This document shows positions 1-9,232 of a stretch of 64,000 nt of DNA, piece after piece (the stretch's first letter is position 1; each line of letters starts with the position of its first letter). The stretch comes from an uncultured Myxococcaceae bacterium. Its GTDB lineage: Bacteria > Myxococcota_A > Polyangia > Polyangiales > Ga0077539. Below the pieces are notes generated by a model, which made no database searches, was not told the DNA's origin, and saw only the letters and a program-made list of their open reading frames with translations. The stretch lies in NCBI GenBank assembly GCA_945952225.1, contig CAMFHP010000019.1, positions 29,518-93,517 on the forward strand, read 5' to 3'. A program made the position numbers and the translations under genes.

Positions 1-615
1 CACGCCGCGGGTGACGGCGCCGGTCTCGGGCATGGTCCACGCGGTGCCGGTGGCGGTGCTCGTGGGGCGTCCGACGCCGATGGGCACGAAGCGCGGCGCG
101 GCCACGTCGGTGGGGTCTGCGACGGCGCCGCCGGCCACGTCGCCCTTCACGGGCTGCGAGCGCACGCCGTAGAGCGGGTGAAAGCCCTCGCGCTCGTCGC
201 GGGCCGAGTAGAACGCGCGGAGCTGGTACTCCCCCGCGCGCTCGATGCTCGGAAAGACAAAGGTCATCGACGCGCGCACGCGGCCGTTCGCGATCGCCGT
301 CGCGCCGAGAAAGAGCTGCGACGCGGGGATCGCCTGCACGCTCTCGGCGGTGGTCGCGAGGCCGTCGGGGGGCGGTCCGTTGTTCGCGCGGAACAAGAGC
401 AGAATCACCCTGCCGAGGGGCGTCCCGTTCGCGTCGAGCGCGGGCGGCGGACCCTCGTAGAGCACGGTGCCCTCGATGCGTCCCGCGGGGGCGTTGTGGT
501 TGGGGTATTCGCCCTCGGCGTTGCGATCGAGCGGGGCCGTGGAGCACGACGCGAGTCCGAGCGCGAGGGCCGCGAGCGAGCGTGCGGTGATGCGGTTGCG
601 AAGGGAGTGGTTCAT
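1..615 (-). CDS. Secreted lipoprotein, 3' end beyond the window (partial)
   Basis: An open frame of 205 codons starts at an ATG at 615 and runs off the left edge without a stop. The N-terminus is a lipoprotein signal: basic start, hydrophobic LAALALGLA, then an SC lipobox at about residue 22, followed by a polar region. The rest is an exported beta-rich-looking domain (GRIEGTVLYEG, RAGEYQLRAFY) of a kind often seen in carboxypeptidase-regulatory or surface proteins, but I cannot name the family. It starts 13 bases after the stop of the TonB-receptor-like gene on the same strand, so the two are probably co-transcribed and the lipoprotein may help the receptor. The function is unknown. Confidence 0.8.
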   Translation of the reverse strand, partial: MNHSLRNRITARSLAALALGLASCSTAPLDRNAEGEYPNHNAPAGRIEGTVLYEGPPPALDANGTPLGRVILLLFRANNGPPPDGLATTAESVQAIPASQLFLGATAIANGRVRASMTFVFPSIERAGEYQLRAFYSARDEREGFHPLYGVRSQPVKGDVAGGAVADPTDVAAPRFVPIGVGRPTSTATGTAWTMPETGAVTRGV

Positions 616-628
616 CGCTCGCTCCGTC

Positions 629-3187
629 TCAGTACCGGAAGGTGACCGTGCCGAGCACGCGTGCGCCGAGGGGGGCGCCGAAGGGGTGCTGCCGCGCGCG
701 GTTGTCGGTGAGGTTGAAGCCCGTCACGCCGAGCTCCAGGCGGTCGGAGATGGCCCGCCATCCGACGCGCGCGTTGAGCTGAAAATACGCGTCGAGCGGA
801 TAGGCCACGTAGACGACCCCGCGGCTCGCGTCGAAGTCCTGCTCGGACCACACCGTGTTCGACACGTAGTGACCGTCGACGGAGAGGTCGATGCCCGCCC
901 GCGTGCGGAGCTGCGCGCCCACGTTGAACTTGTGCTGCGGCGTGCGCTGATCGCCCGTGAAGAGGCTGCCCGTCTCGTGCTGCGTGAACGCGAGGGTGTA
1001 GTTGCCGTAGAGGTCGAGGCCGTCGATGGGGGTGACGCGCAGCGCGGCCTCGGCGCCGAGCATCGACGTGGCGAAGGGGTTGTTCACGAAGTGAAAGCGC
1101 CCGACCTCGATGGCGCCGCCGGGGTTGGCCACGCCGGGCAGTCCGTTGAACGTGAGGTTGCCGAGCTCGATGAGGTCGGTGCCGCGCGTGTAGAACGCGT
1201 TGAGCTCGTACTGCACCACGTCGCTCGTCTGGTCTTGAAAGCCCACGTCGACGGAGATCGAGCTCTCGGCGCGGAGCCGCTGCGCGCCGTTCTGGTACAC
1301 CTCGCCGCCCTGCACGCGCACCTCGACGCCCGGCACCGTCGTGGGGTTCTGGAGGTCGAGGTAGAGCTCCATCATCGTGGGCGTGCGGAACGACGTGCCG
1401 CCCGAGAGGCGCAGCGAGCGCCGCGGCGTGGGCTTGTAGATCACCGCGAGGCGCGGCGAGAGCACCGGCGCGTCGAGCACCGGATGCACGTCGACGCGGA
1501 ACGACGCGAGCGCCGTGAACGACGGCGTGAAGTGCGCCTGGCCCTGCACGTAGCCCGCGAAGTGGTTGAGCGCGTGGTCGCCGTCGAGAAAGTTCCAGGT
1601 GATGTGCTTGAGCCGGTAGCTCGCGCCCGCGATGAGGTTGATGGGCACGGAGCCCGCTTGAAAATCTCGCGCGTAGCGGAGCTCGAGGTCGAAGACGTTC
1701 TGGTAGAGCCGCGCGGCCAGCGAGGGCACGCCCACGCGCTGCAGGTACTCGTCGGCGTAGCAGTCGACGAGGTTGGCGAACGCGCGCGCCGTGAACCCGC
1801 GGTACGAGAGCTGCGCCCAGGGCTGCGTGAACGTGATGTTCGTGAAGAAGCGCCGCAGCGGGCCGATGGCGTTGAACCAGATCGTGTCGCGGGCCACCGT
1901 GGCGCCGCCGCGGAGCGACATGCCTCCGAGGCGCGTGCTCAGGTCGAGGTCGGCGCGCATGCCCTGCTGCGCGAGGTTGAGGTCCGGCGCGTCGACGCGA
2001 AAGGTCACGTCGTCGCTGCCTACGAGGCGCCCGAAGGTCTGCGCCCGCTCGTAGCCCGCCGCCGCGCGGAACGACACGTTGCCCGCGCGTCCCGTCACCA
2101 TCGCCATGCCGCGGAGCCGCGCGCCGTTGCCCGCGCCCACCGAGACCGTGCTGCGCCCTTCGCCGGGGGCGCGCGTGATGATGTTCACCACGCCCGAGTA
2201 CGCGTCGGCGCCGTAGAGGGCCGAGCCCGGTCCGCGGATCACCTCGATGCGCTCGATCTCTTCGACGTGCACGGGCAGCACGGGCCAGAGCGTCAGGCCG
2301 ATGAAGTCGAGGTCGACGCTGCGTCCGTCGATGAGCACCAGCACACGGCTCGAAAGCCGTCGGTTGAAGCCCCGGATGCCCACCTGGTAGTCCGACGAAT
2401 CGAGGGCCATCACGTCGACGCCCACCGCGCGGCGCAGCAGCTCGGGAATGGCCGTGATGCCCGACAGGCGGATGTCCTGCGCGGTGATCACCGTGAGCGC
2501 GTTGGGCGAGTCGAGCGGGCTCTGTGCGCTCAGCGTCGCGGTCACCACGCGGTCTTCGTACGTGTCATCACCGCCCGCGGGTGTCGTGGGCGCCGTGACG
2601 GGCCCCTCGGGCGGCGTGGGCGCGGGGGAGGGCGTCGTCGTGGGCGTGGGCGTGGGCGTCGCGGCCACCGCACCGCCCTGCGTGAGCGTGAGGATCGTCT
2701 GCGCCGCGCTGCGGAGCGCCGCGACCTGATCGGCCGTGAGGGGACCCGCGGGGGCCGTGACGGGCTGCGCGTCGGGCGTGGGCGTCGGCGTGACCGCGGG
2801 CTGCGTGTCGGGCGTGGGCGTCGGCGTGACGGGCGTGGGCGTGCGCTCGCGAAGGCGACGTTCGAGGTCGCGCACCGTGGCCTCGACGGCGGCGCGGTCG
2901 GGAACCTCGTTGGTGAGGTAGCGCTGGTAGTACTCCACCGCGCGCTCGTACTGGCCGTCGTCGGCGTAGGCGCGCGCGATGTTGAACAGCACGTTCACGT
3001 TCGGGAGGATGCGGTTGGCCTCCTCGAACTCGGCGATCGCCTGCGCGAACTGTCGCTGCGAGACCAGCGCGATGCCCGCGCGAAAGTGTCGCCGCGCCTC
3101 GGCCCGCTCGTCGGCGCGGGCGGTGCGAGAGGCGAGCAGCGTCGCGCTCAGCGCGAGCAACGGCAGAAGCGTGCGCGTACGTCCCAT
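629..3187 (-). CDS. TonB-dependent outer-membrane receptor with N-terminal TPR domain
   Basis: This 852-residue protein begins at ATG 3187 (a GTG one codon upstream is possible) with a signal peptide (LLPLLALSATLLAS, cleavage near ARA). Residues 25-105 look like two to three TPR helical repeats (HFRAGIALVSQRQFAQA, ARAYADDGQYERAVEYY). A Pro/Thr-rich linker with PTPTPDTQP-like repeats follows to about residue 200. The remainder is a standard plug (VLVLIDGRS, IEVIRGPGSALYGADAYSGVVNI) and a beta-barrel ending in an aromatic residue (VTFRY). TonB receptors take up large ligands such as siderophores, vitamins or glycans across the outer membrane. The TPR-linker-plug order is unusual: the TPR would sit in the periplasm before the plug. 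No TonB/ExbBD genes are nearby and the ligand cannot be read from sequence. Confidence 0.9.
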   Translation of the reverse strand: MGRTRTLLPLLALSATLLASRTARADERAEARRHFRAGIALVSQRQFAQAIAEFEEANRILPNVNVLFNIARAYADDGQYERAVEYYQRYLTNEVPDRAAVEATVRDLERRLRERTPTPVTPTPTPDTQPAVTPTPTPDAQPVTAPAGPLTADQVAALRSAAQTILTLTQGGAVAATPTPTPTTTPSPAPTPPEGPVTAPTTPAGGDDTYEDRVVTATLSAQSPLDSPNALTVITAQDIRLSGITAIPELLRRAVGVDVMALDSSDYQVGIRGFNRRLSSRVLVLIDGRSVDLDFIGLTLWPVLPVHVEEIERIEVIRGPGSALYGADAYSGVVNIITRAPGEGRSTVSVGAGNGARLRGMAMVTGRAGNVSFRAAAGYERAQTFGRLVGSDDVTFRVDAPDLNLAQQGMRADLDLSTRLGGMSLRGGATVARDTIWFNAIGPLRRFFTNITFTQPWAQLSYRGFTARAFANLVDCYADEYLQRVGVPSLAARLYQNVFDLELRYARDFQAGSVPINLIAGASYRLKHITWNFLDGDHALNHFAGYVQGQAHFTPSFTALASFRVDVHPVLDAPVLSPRLAVIYKPTPRRSLRLSGGTSFRTPTMMELYLDLQNPTTVPGVEVRVQGGEVYQNGAQRLRAESSISVDVGFQDQTSDVVQYELNAFYTRGTDLIELGNLTFNGLPGVANPGGAIEVGRFHFVNNPFATSMLGAEAALRVTPIDGLDLYGNYTLAFTQHETGSLFTGDQRTPQHKFNVGAQLRTRAGIDLSVDGHYVSNTVWSEQDFDASRGVVYVAYPLDAYFQLNARVGWRAISDRLELGVTGFNLTDNRARQHPFGAPLGARVLGTVTFRY

Positions 3188-3250
3188 CACGCGCGCACGG
3201 TATCGCGCCCCGCCGTGCGAATGGAAGTTTCGCCTCCGTCGCGGCCGACG

Positions 3251-5134
3251 CTACTCCGCGGCCGCGCGTCGGTGGTGCGCGTCGCCGGGCGTGCGCGCGC
3301 GGATGCCGTAGTTCCCCGCGTCGAGCTCCACGGGCAGCATCACGCGGGCCGAGAAGCGCCCGTCTTCACGGGTCACCGTGGTGCCCAGCGCCGACTCGCG
3401 GCGGCCGTTGCGCTGAAAGGTCACCACCGATCCGTTGCGCGTGAGTTCGAGCACCACGGGCAGGTCGGCGATGGGCGACGACGTCTCGTCGACCGCGTCG
3501 CCCTCGCACGTGAGCAGCGTGCCGCGGAGCACGCTCGCACCGCTGCCTTCGCCCGAGCGCACGGCCGTCAGCCGCAGCCGCGTCGCATGCATCTCCACGG
3601 GCTCCGCGGCGGGATCGACCGCGGGCTCCGTCGCCGCCTCGGGACCCTCCGCGGGCTCCGTCGCATCGGGGCCGCGCGCGTTCGTGCGGGCCGCGGCGTT
3701 CGCGGGCGCGGCGCCATTGCGGGCGGGGGCGCCGGGGGTCTGCGTGGCGGGTTCCTGCGTCGCCGCGGGGCCCTGCGGATCGCCCGCGTTCGTGGGGGAG
3801 GCGGGGGAGGGAGACGCGCCGTTGCCCGTGTGCGAAGGGCCTTGCGGGTCGTCGTTGCCGAGCCCGCTGTTGGCGGGTTGCGCGCGCGACGGATCGCGGT
3901 GGCGCTCGCCCGACGGCGCCGCGGCCGCGCCCGTGGAGTACCCGTTGGCGTAGTTGGGCGGACGGGGAAACGCGTCGCTGTTCTCGGGCACGAAGCGCTC
4001 GCGGGCGGCGCTCTCGTCGCGGAGTCGCACGTCCCAGCCGCCGAGGTCGATGCGCGTCCAGCCCGTGCCGGCGAGGTAGACCTCGGCCCACGCGTGGGCC
4101 TCATTGCCGACGTAGCGCGCGGGCACGCCGAGCGCGTGGAGCGTGAGCACGAAGGCGTACGCGCGGTGACGGCACGCGCCCACGCCGCCCATCGCGAGGC
4201 GCAGGTACAGATTGCCCTCGCCGCTCGGGGGAAGGTCCGCGTCGCGGTAGTTGCGGAAGTAGCGCACGAGCGCGTCGAGGGCCGAGCCCATGCGCTGGCT
4301 CCGCGCGATGCCCATGTGGAGCAGCACGCGCGCGAGGCCCGAGGCGAGGAACGGCGGCACCGCGGGCGCGGGTTCGGCGCCGTGGAGCGAGGGGCTGTTG
4401 GGGGCGAGGTCGGGCACGGCCCCCGACGGCGCTGCGAAGGCCGATTGGGGCGCCGCGAGCACGTACGAGAGGCGCACGGTGCGGGCGGTCTGGGCGCGCG
4501 CGAAGAGGTTGCCCGCGGAGTCGCGGAAGAACGCCAGCGCCACCTCGGGCTCGGTGCGGTACGAGAGCACGGCCTGCTCGCCGGCGACCGAGGGGATGGG
4601 CGTCGGCGCGTTGGCCGAGAGCTCGACCTGCACGTCGCCCGTGAAGCGCACCACGTGGGCGTTGGCCCAGGACGCGGGCACGGACCCGACGCGCAGCGGG
4701 CGCAGCGAGGGGTCTCGCACGATGAGCCGACCGAGCTCGTCGACGGCGTCGTAGGCGTGCGTGCGCTTGAAGGGAGACACCGAGGGAGAGAACACCTCGC
4801 GGTAGTTCAACGTCGCGTCGGCCGGGGAGCGCGTCTCGGCGTCCATCACGCGGGCGTTGGGGGCCCAGGCCTCGCGCGGGCGGAGCACCGACGACGCGGG
4901 CGTGTGCGAGGTGTCGGTCTGCTCGGACCATCCCGTGCCGCTGGCCATGCGGCGAAAATCGTCGGCGGTGCCAGGCGCCGAGAGCACGCCCGCGGGCATT
5001 TCTCCGAGGCTCAGATCGCCAGGGATGAAGCGGTGGAGCCGAGGCCCCGCGGGCTGCGCGGCGCCGGGGAGCGAGGCCGCGAGGGTGAACAGTCCGACGG
5101 CGAGACCACGGCGCATGGAGGGCGGAGCGTGCAT
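3251..5134 (-). CDS. Exported transglutaminase-like protein with C-terminal Ig-like region
   Basis: The protein has 627 residues from ATG 5134 (ATG 5116 also possible). It opens with a signal peptide (LAVGLFTLAASLPGAAQ). The centre carries a transglutaminase/cysteine-protease core with Cys321 in GACRHRAYAF, His347 in NEAHAWAEV and Asp363 in GWTRIDLGG, which form the expected Cys-His-Asp triad. Residues of about 400-500 are low-complexity Ala/Pro/Thr/Gly, and the C-terminus is a short beta-sandwich-like segment (DLPVVLELTRNG, ARVMLPVELDAGNYGIRA). Such proteins often accompany MoxR/DUF58/DUF4350 genes, which lie about 5 kb away here but in a separate unit. It is probably a periplasmic or secreted protease or amidase; the substrate is unknown. 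It is divergent from the rseP-like gene. Confidence 0.8.
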   Translation of the reverse strand: MHAPPSMRRGLAVGLFTLAASLPGAAQPAGPRLHRFIPGDLSLGEMPAGVLSAPGTADDFRRMASGTGWSEQTDTSHTPASSVLRPREAWAPNARVMDAETRSPADATLNYREVFSPSVSPFKRTHAYDAVDELGRLIVRDPSLRPLRVGSVPASWANAHVVRFTGDVQVELSANAPTPIPSVAGEQAVLSYRTEPEVALAFFRDSAGNLFARAQTARTVRLSYVLAAPQSAFAAPSGAVPDLAPNSPSLHGAEPAPAVPPFLASGLARVLLHMGIARSQRMGSALDALVRYFRNYRDADLPPSGEGNLYLRLAMGGVGACRHRAYAFVLTLHALGVPARYVGNEAHAWAEVYLAGTGWTRIDLGGWDVRLRDESAARERFVPENSDAFPRPPNYANGYSTGAAAAPSGERHRDPSRAQPANSGLGNDDPQGPSHTGNGASPSPASPTNAGDPQGPAATQEPATQTPGAPARNGAAPANAAARTNARGPDATEPAEGPEAATEPAVDPAAEPVEMHATRLRLTAVRSGEGSGASVLRGTLLTCEGDAVDETSSPIADLPVVLELTRNGSVVTFQRNGRRESALGTTVTREDGRFSARVMLPVELDAGNYGIRARTPGDAHHRRAAAE

Positions 5135-5212
5135 AAACCCCTGCGACAGCGCAAGGCGCGCGGAAGGTTCGGCACGCGGGACGATCCGCGTCGGCGTGTT
5201 ATGGTCGCCGCG

Positions 5213-6253
5213 ATGGAGTCGCTGCTCTACGGCATTGCGGGCGCGCTGGCGCTCTCGGTTCTCATCATCGTTCACGAGTTCGGGCACTACCTCGTCGCGA
5301 GGGCCTTCGGCATGCGGGCGCGGGTGTTCTCCGTGGGCATGGGGCCGGTGATCGCGCGGTGGCGTCCGCGCGGGAGCGAGACCGTGTTTCAGGTCGCCGC
5401 GGTGCCCCTGCTGGCCTACGTGAACATCGCGGGCATGGACCCTCGCGAGGCCGCCGACCCCCACGACCGCGGCAGCTACAAGAACGCCTCGCTCCTCGCG
5501 CGCTTCCTCGTGATCGCGGGCGGTCCCCTCGCGAACTACCTCGCGGCCATGGTGATCGTGTTCGGGCTGCTGGCCGTGGGCGGCGACCCCGTGGCCGAGC
5601 CGCGCATCCGCGAGGTGGTGCCCAACAGCGCGGCCGCCGCGGGCGGTCTCCGCGCGGGTGATCGCATCGTGCGCGTGGGCGACGCGAACATCACCGCGTG
5701 GCGCAACCTCGTCGAGCAGGTGTCGCGCTCCAACGGCCAGCCCCTCGCGTTCGTGGTTGAGCGCGACGGACGCCGCGAGACCCTCACGGTCACTCCGCGT
5801 CTCGACCCCACGCTCCGCGCGTACAAGGCCGGCGTGCTCCCCACGGTGGGCTACGCGCCGGTGCCCGTGGGCGAGTCGGCGCTGCGCGCCATGACGGCCC
5901 CCGCGCGTGCGGTGGTCGAGCAGGTTCACGCGATGCGACGGATGTTCGGCGGCGCCGAGCCCGTGCGCATGATGGGCCCCGTGGGGATCGTGAACGAGAT
6001 GGTGCACGAGGCCCGCCGCGGGTGGCGCGACTGGGTCAACGTGGTGTGGCTGATCTCCGTGGGGCTGTTCTTCTTGAACCTCCTCCCGGTGCCCGCGCTC
6101 GACGGCGGACGCGCGGTGTTCATCGCGTACGAGTTCGTGATGCGCCGCAAGCTGCCGCCGCGCTTCGAGTACACCGCGGTGGCCGTCTCCATGGCCCTGC
6201 TGCTCAGCGTGGCCGCGGTGTTCCTCGTCAAAGACACCGTGTCCTGGCACTGA
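5213..6253 (+). CDS. rseP: RseP-type membrane zinc metalloprotease (site-2 protease)
   Basis: This 346-residue integral membrane protein has the M50 zinc motif HEFGH at residues 21-25 in the first membrane segment and the third ligand Asp297 in NLLPVPALDGG near the C-terminus. A single PDZ domain lies at about residues 110-190 (GLRAGDRIVRVGD). Family members cut membrane-bound anti-sigma factors or residual signal peptides inside the membrane. Escherichia coli RseP is about 450 residues with two PDZ domains, so this is the shorter one-PDZ form. ATG 5213 is chosen because it places HEFGH at the usual distance from the N-terminus; ATG 5201 is an in-frame alternative. The usual neighbours (dxr, cdsA, bamA) are absent, so it may serve a specific regulatory pathway. 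Confidence 0.9.
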   Translation: MESLLYGIAGALALSVLIIVHEFGHYLVARAFGMRARVFSVGMGPVIARWRPRGSETVFQVAAVPLLAYVNIAGMDPREAADPHDRGSYKNASLLARFLVIAGGPLANYLAAMVIVFGLLAVGGDPVAEPRIREVVPNSAAAAGGLRAGDRIVRVGDANITAWRNLVEQVSRSNGQPLAFVVERDGRRETLTVTPRLDPTLRAYKAGVLPTVGYAPVPVGESALRAMTAPARAVVEQVHAMRRMFGGAEPVRMMGPVGIVNEMVHEARRGWRDWVNVVWLISVGLFFLNLLPVPALDGGRAVFIAYEFVMRRKLPPRFEYTAVAVSMALLLSVAAVFLVKDTVSWH

Positions 6254-6299
6254 CCTCCCCGCGCTCAAGCTCCGGGCCCGAGCGGCCGATGAACGGGGC

Positions 6300-6722
6300 G
6301 TGAGCGTCGAGCCTCGCGAGCCCAATCCCCTCCGACGAATCACCACGCGCCCGCCTGTGCGAGTCCCCCTCGCGACGGTGGCGCTCGTCGTCGACGACGA
6401 CCCCGCCGTGTGCCGCGTCGTCGGGCGCCTGCTGGAGCGACAGGGCTTCCGCGTGGTGCAGGTGTTCTCCGCCGACGAGGCCCTCTCGCACCTCGCCCGC
6501 GACCACTTCGACCTCGTGGTGAGCGACCAGCTCATGCCCGGAATGACCGGCGCAGAACTCCTGGGATGTGTCCGCGCGCGCTGGCCCTCCATGGCCACGG
6601 TGCTCATGTCGGGTGTGCCCGCCACGCTGGCGCCCGAGTTCCCACGCCCGACGCTCCGCAAGCCCTTCTCCGCGACCGAGCTCTCGATGTGCGTCGCCAC
6701 GGTGATGCGCCCGCACGGATGA
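6300..6722 (+). CDS. Stand-alone response-regulator receiver protein
   Basis: The 140-residue product starts at GTG 6300. It is a CheY-like receiver domain: acidic cluster DDD at 32-34, phospho-acceptor Asp76 in VVSDQLMPGMTG, Ser104 in VLMSG and Lys121 in LRKPF. There is no output domain. About 25 residues precede the domain. It acts as a phosphorylation-controlled partner of a histidine kinase, none of which is adjacent; the nearest (18487-20010) is 12 kb away. It lies 46 bases after rseP and 54 bases before epmB, all on the plus strand, so co-transcription is possible, but nothing in the sequence ties their functions together. Confidence 0.88.
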   Translation: MSVEPREPNPLRRITTRPPVRVPLATVALVVDDDPAVCRVVGRLLERQGFRVVQVFSADEALSHLARDHFDLVVSDQLMPGMTGAELLGCVRARWPSMATVLMSGVPATLAPEFPRPTLRKPFSATELSMCVATVMRPHG

Positions 6723-6776
6723 CCCCCTGCGCCTTGCGCCCCGAGCGCGATCGGTTGTAGGCAACGCGCCCCCGCG

Positions 6777-7751
6777 ATGGAGCGCTCGCTCACCGACCCC
6801 GCCTCGCTCGTGCGCCGCCTGCGCCTCCCCGACGACGCGCACGCCTCCGTCGCCGCGGCGTCCGAACGCTTCGCGCTCAAGCTCCCCGAGCACCTCGCGC
6901 AGGCCCTCGAAGGCCGCGGCGCCGACGATCCCCTCGTGCGTCAGTTCCTGCCCTCGGCCGACGAGCTCGTCGAGCGCGAGGGATTCGTCTCCGACCCCGT
7001 GGGCGACCACGCCGTGCTCCGCGCGCCGGGGCTCCTGCACAAGTACCGCGGCCGGGCCCTCGTGGTCGCAACCGCAGCGTGCCCCGTGCATTGCCGTTAC
7101 TGCTTCCGCCGCGAGTATCCGTACGCCGAGGCCAGCGCGGCGAACCACTGGCCCGAGGTGCTCGACGCGCTCGCGGGCGATCCCTCGATCGTCGAGGTGA
7201 TCCTGAGCGGCGGCGATCCCCTCTCGCTGCCCAACCGCACGCTCGCGCGCATGGTGACCTCGCTCGAAGCGCTGCCCCACCTCACGCGCCTCCGCGTGCA
7301 CACGCGCTTTCCCACGACCTCGCCCGCGCGCGTCGACGACGAGCTCTGCGCCCTGCTCGCGCAGACCCGCTTCGCGCCCGTGGTAGTGGTGCTCCATGTG
7401 AATCACGCGCGGGAGCTCGACCCCGACGTCGCCGCCGCCGTGCGACGCCTCCGAGCGACGGGCGCGACCCTCTTGAGCCAGTCGGTGCTCCTCCGCGGCG
7501 TGAACGACGACGCCGACACCCTCGCGGCCCTGAGCGAGCGCCTCGGCGCGCTGGGCGTGGTGCCGTACTACCTGCACCTCCTCGACCGCGTGCGCGGCGC
7601 GGGGCACTTCGAAGTGCCTGAAACCGAAAGCGTTGCGCTCGTGCAGCAGCTCACCGCGCGCCTCCCCGGATACCTCGTGCCCCGCCTCGTGCGCGAGGTC
7701 GCCGGCGAGCCCGCGAAGACGCTCATCCCGCTCACGCCCCGCGTCGGTTGA
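6777..7751 (+). CDS. epmB: EpmB-type radical SAM lysine 2,3-aminomutase (EF-P beta-lysylation)
   Basis: The 324-residue protein has the radical-SAM cluster motif CPVHCRYC (Cys102, Cys106, Cys109), a GGDPLSL glycine motif and a PLP-lysine candidate Lys314 in GEPAKTLIP. EpmB isomerises (S)-alpha-lysine to (R)-beta-lysine, which EpmA attaches to elongation factor P to relieve stalling at polyproline. The length and the lack of a C-terminal extension fit EpmB rather than catabolic KamA (about 415 residues), but a free lysine aminomutase cannot be excluded. Neither efp nor epmA is in the window. The many Pro-rich proteins encoded here make EF-P modification physiologically sensible. Confidence 0.82.
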   Translation: MERSLTDPASLVRRLRLPDDAHASVAAASERFALKLPEHLAQALEGRGADDPLVRQFLPSADELVEREGFVSDPVGDHAVLRAPGLLHKYRGRALVVATAACPVHCRYCFRREYPYAEASAANHWPEVLDALAGDPSIVEVILSGGDPLSLPNRTLARMVTSLEALPHLTRLRVHTRFPTTSPARVDDELCALLAQTRFAPVVVVLHVNHARELDPDVAAAVRRLRATGATLLSQSVLLRGVNDDADTLAALSERLGALGVVPYYLHLLDRVRGAGHFEVPETESVALVQQLTARLPGYLVPRLVREVAGEPAKTLIPLTPRVG

Positions 7752-7784
7752 TTCGCCGCGCGACGTGCGCGACACCGTGGTGCG

Positions 7785-9161
7785 ATGAATCTCGCGCGAC
7801 GACTGCTCCTCGCTCTCCCCTGCGCGCTCCTCGCGTGCGCCGACGACGCCGCCGTGGCGCCGCCGGACGACGCCGCGACCGACACGGCCACGCTCGATGT
7901 GGCGGACGCATCCACCCACGATGGATCGTCGCACGATGCATCCTCCGTCGACGCCCCCGCCACGGATTCGTCCGCTGCCGATGGGGCTTCGGACGCTTCT
8001 CGGGACGCGACTTCCGTCGATGCGCCCGCCGTCGACGCCCCGACTGCGGACGTATCCACCGTCGATGCATCGTCACCCGATGGAGCCGCCGACGGCGGCG
8101 CGCTCACGATCTGCGGCCAGACCGTTCCCCGCGCGGGCGCGTGGCGTGCGGAGAACAGTCGGATCTATTTCGGCGACACCGAGGTGCGCATCTCGGGGCT
8201 CAACTGGTTCGGGCTGGAGACGCCCGACCGCGCGCCGCACGGGCTGTGGTCCCGTCCCCTCGAAGAGTTCGTCGCGCAGGTGGCCGACCTCGGGTTCACG
8301 GCGCTGCGCGTGCCCGTGTCGCCGCAGAGCATCCGCGCGGGCATGGCCTCGGCCTCGTGGGCCAACCGCGGAACCATCGACACGGGACGCGAGCAGCTCG
8401 AAGCGTTGTTGACGGCCTGCGCGGCGCGCAACGTCCGCGTGCTCCTCGACTTCCACACCTGCGACCCCGGACGCATCGGCGGATCGCTCCCGGGCTCTCC
8501 CATCGCGTGCTCGGGCTACGGCGAGTCGCAGTGGCTCGACGACCTGCGCGAGCTCGCTGCGCTGGGCGAGCGCTTCCCCTCGACGGTGATGGGCGTCGAC
8601 CTCTGCAACGAGCCCCACGCCCTCACGTGGAGCGCCTGGCGCGACCTCGCGACGCGCGGCGGTCAGGCCGTGCTGTGCCGCAACCCGCGGATGCTGGTCT
8701 TCGTCGAGGGCGTGGGCAACGCGTCGAACAACGGCGGCTCGTCGGTCTTCTGGGGCGAGAACCTCACCGACGCCGCGCGCCAGCCCGTCGACCTCCCGCG
8801 CGAGCGACTGGTGTACAGCCCGCACGTCTACGGCCCGAGCGTGGCGCTGATGCCGTACTTCGCCGACGCGAGCTTTCCCCGCAACATGCCCGCGATCTGG
8901 GACACGCACTTCGGCCACCTCACGCGCGCCGGCGCCAACGTGCTCGTGGGCGAGTTCTGCGGCTGGTACGACGACGGCCGCGCCCGCGGCGACGTGGCCT
9001 GGCAGGACGCGATGGTCGCGTGGCTCGACGCGCAGCGCCTCCGCGGGTTCTTCTACTGGGCGCTCAACCCCAATTCGAGCGACACGGGCGGCGTGCTCAA
9101 CGACGACTGGCGCACGCCCAACATGGCGAAGCTGCGCCTCCTCGCGCCGCTCATGCGCTGA
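7785..9161 (+). CDS. Secreted GH5-family glycoside hydrolase (endoglucanase-like) lipoprotein
   Basis: This 458-residue protein starts with a lipoprotein signal (LLLALPCALLAC) and an Asp/Ala/Ser/Thr-rich linker to about residue 110. The catalytic domain is a TIM barrel of glycoside hydrolase family 5: substrate region RISGLNWFG, acid/base Glu276 in DLCNEPH, a YSPHVYGP segment and nucleophile Glu390 in LVGEFCGWYDDG. Such enzymes cut beta-1,4-glucans or related polysaccharides. The linker suggests surface display so the enzyme reaches outside polymers, consistent with a soil micropredator or degrader. The exact substrate within GH5 cannot be told from sequence alone. Confidence 0.87.
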   Translation: MNLARRLLLALPCALLACADDAAVAPPDDAATDTATLDVADASTHDGSSHDASSVDAPATDSSAADGASDASRDATSVDAPAVDAPTADVSTVDASSPDGAADGGALTICGQTVPRAGAWRAENSRIYFGDTEVRISGLNWFGLETPDRAPHGLWSRPLEEFVAQVADLGFTALRVPVSPQSIRAGMASASWANRGTIDTGREQLEALLTACAARNVRVLLDFHTCDPGRIGGSLPGSPIACSGYGESQWLDDLRELAALGERFPSTVMGVDLCNEPHALTWSAWRDLATRGGQAVLCRNPRMLVFVEGVGNASNNGGSSVFWGENLTDAARQPVDLPRERLVYSPHVYGPSVALMPYFADASFPRNMPAIWDTHFGHLTRAGANVLVGEFCGWYDDGRARGDVAWQDAMVAWLDAQRLRGFFYWALNPNSSDTGGVLNDDWRTPNMAKLRLLAPLMR

Positions 9162-9187
9162 CGCCCCACCGCGCGCAGCCGCGCCAC

Positions 9188-9209
9188 ACGGCGCCCCGAC
9201 GGCGCCCCG
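9188..9209. repeat. Tandem 11-bp direct repeat upstream of uspA promoter
   Basis: ACGGCGCCCCG occurs twice without a gap (9188-9198, 9199-9209), 50-70 bp upstream of the predicted start site of the uspA-like gene. An 11-bp period is one helical turn, so two protein subunits could bind on one DNA face. It may be an activator site, or chance in GC-rich DNA. Confidence 0.4.
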
Positions 9210-9232
9210 TTCCGTCTCGGAGAAATGGGTCG

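Noticed and set aside
467..6253. A plus-strand reading frame of over 1900 codons
   Set aside because: Only its last 346 codons (rseP) have protein-like sequence; the rest is the antisense of the TonB receptor and transglutaminase genes, open because stops are rare in GC-rich DNA.
6300..6722. Receiver as regulator for the histidine kinase at 18487-20010
   Set aside because: They are 12 kb apart and nothing in the sequence supports the pairing; mentioned only as a possibility.
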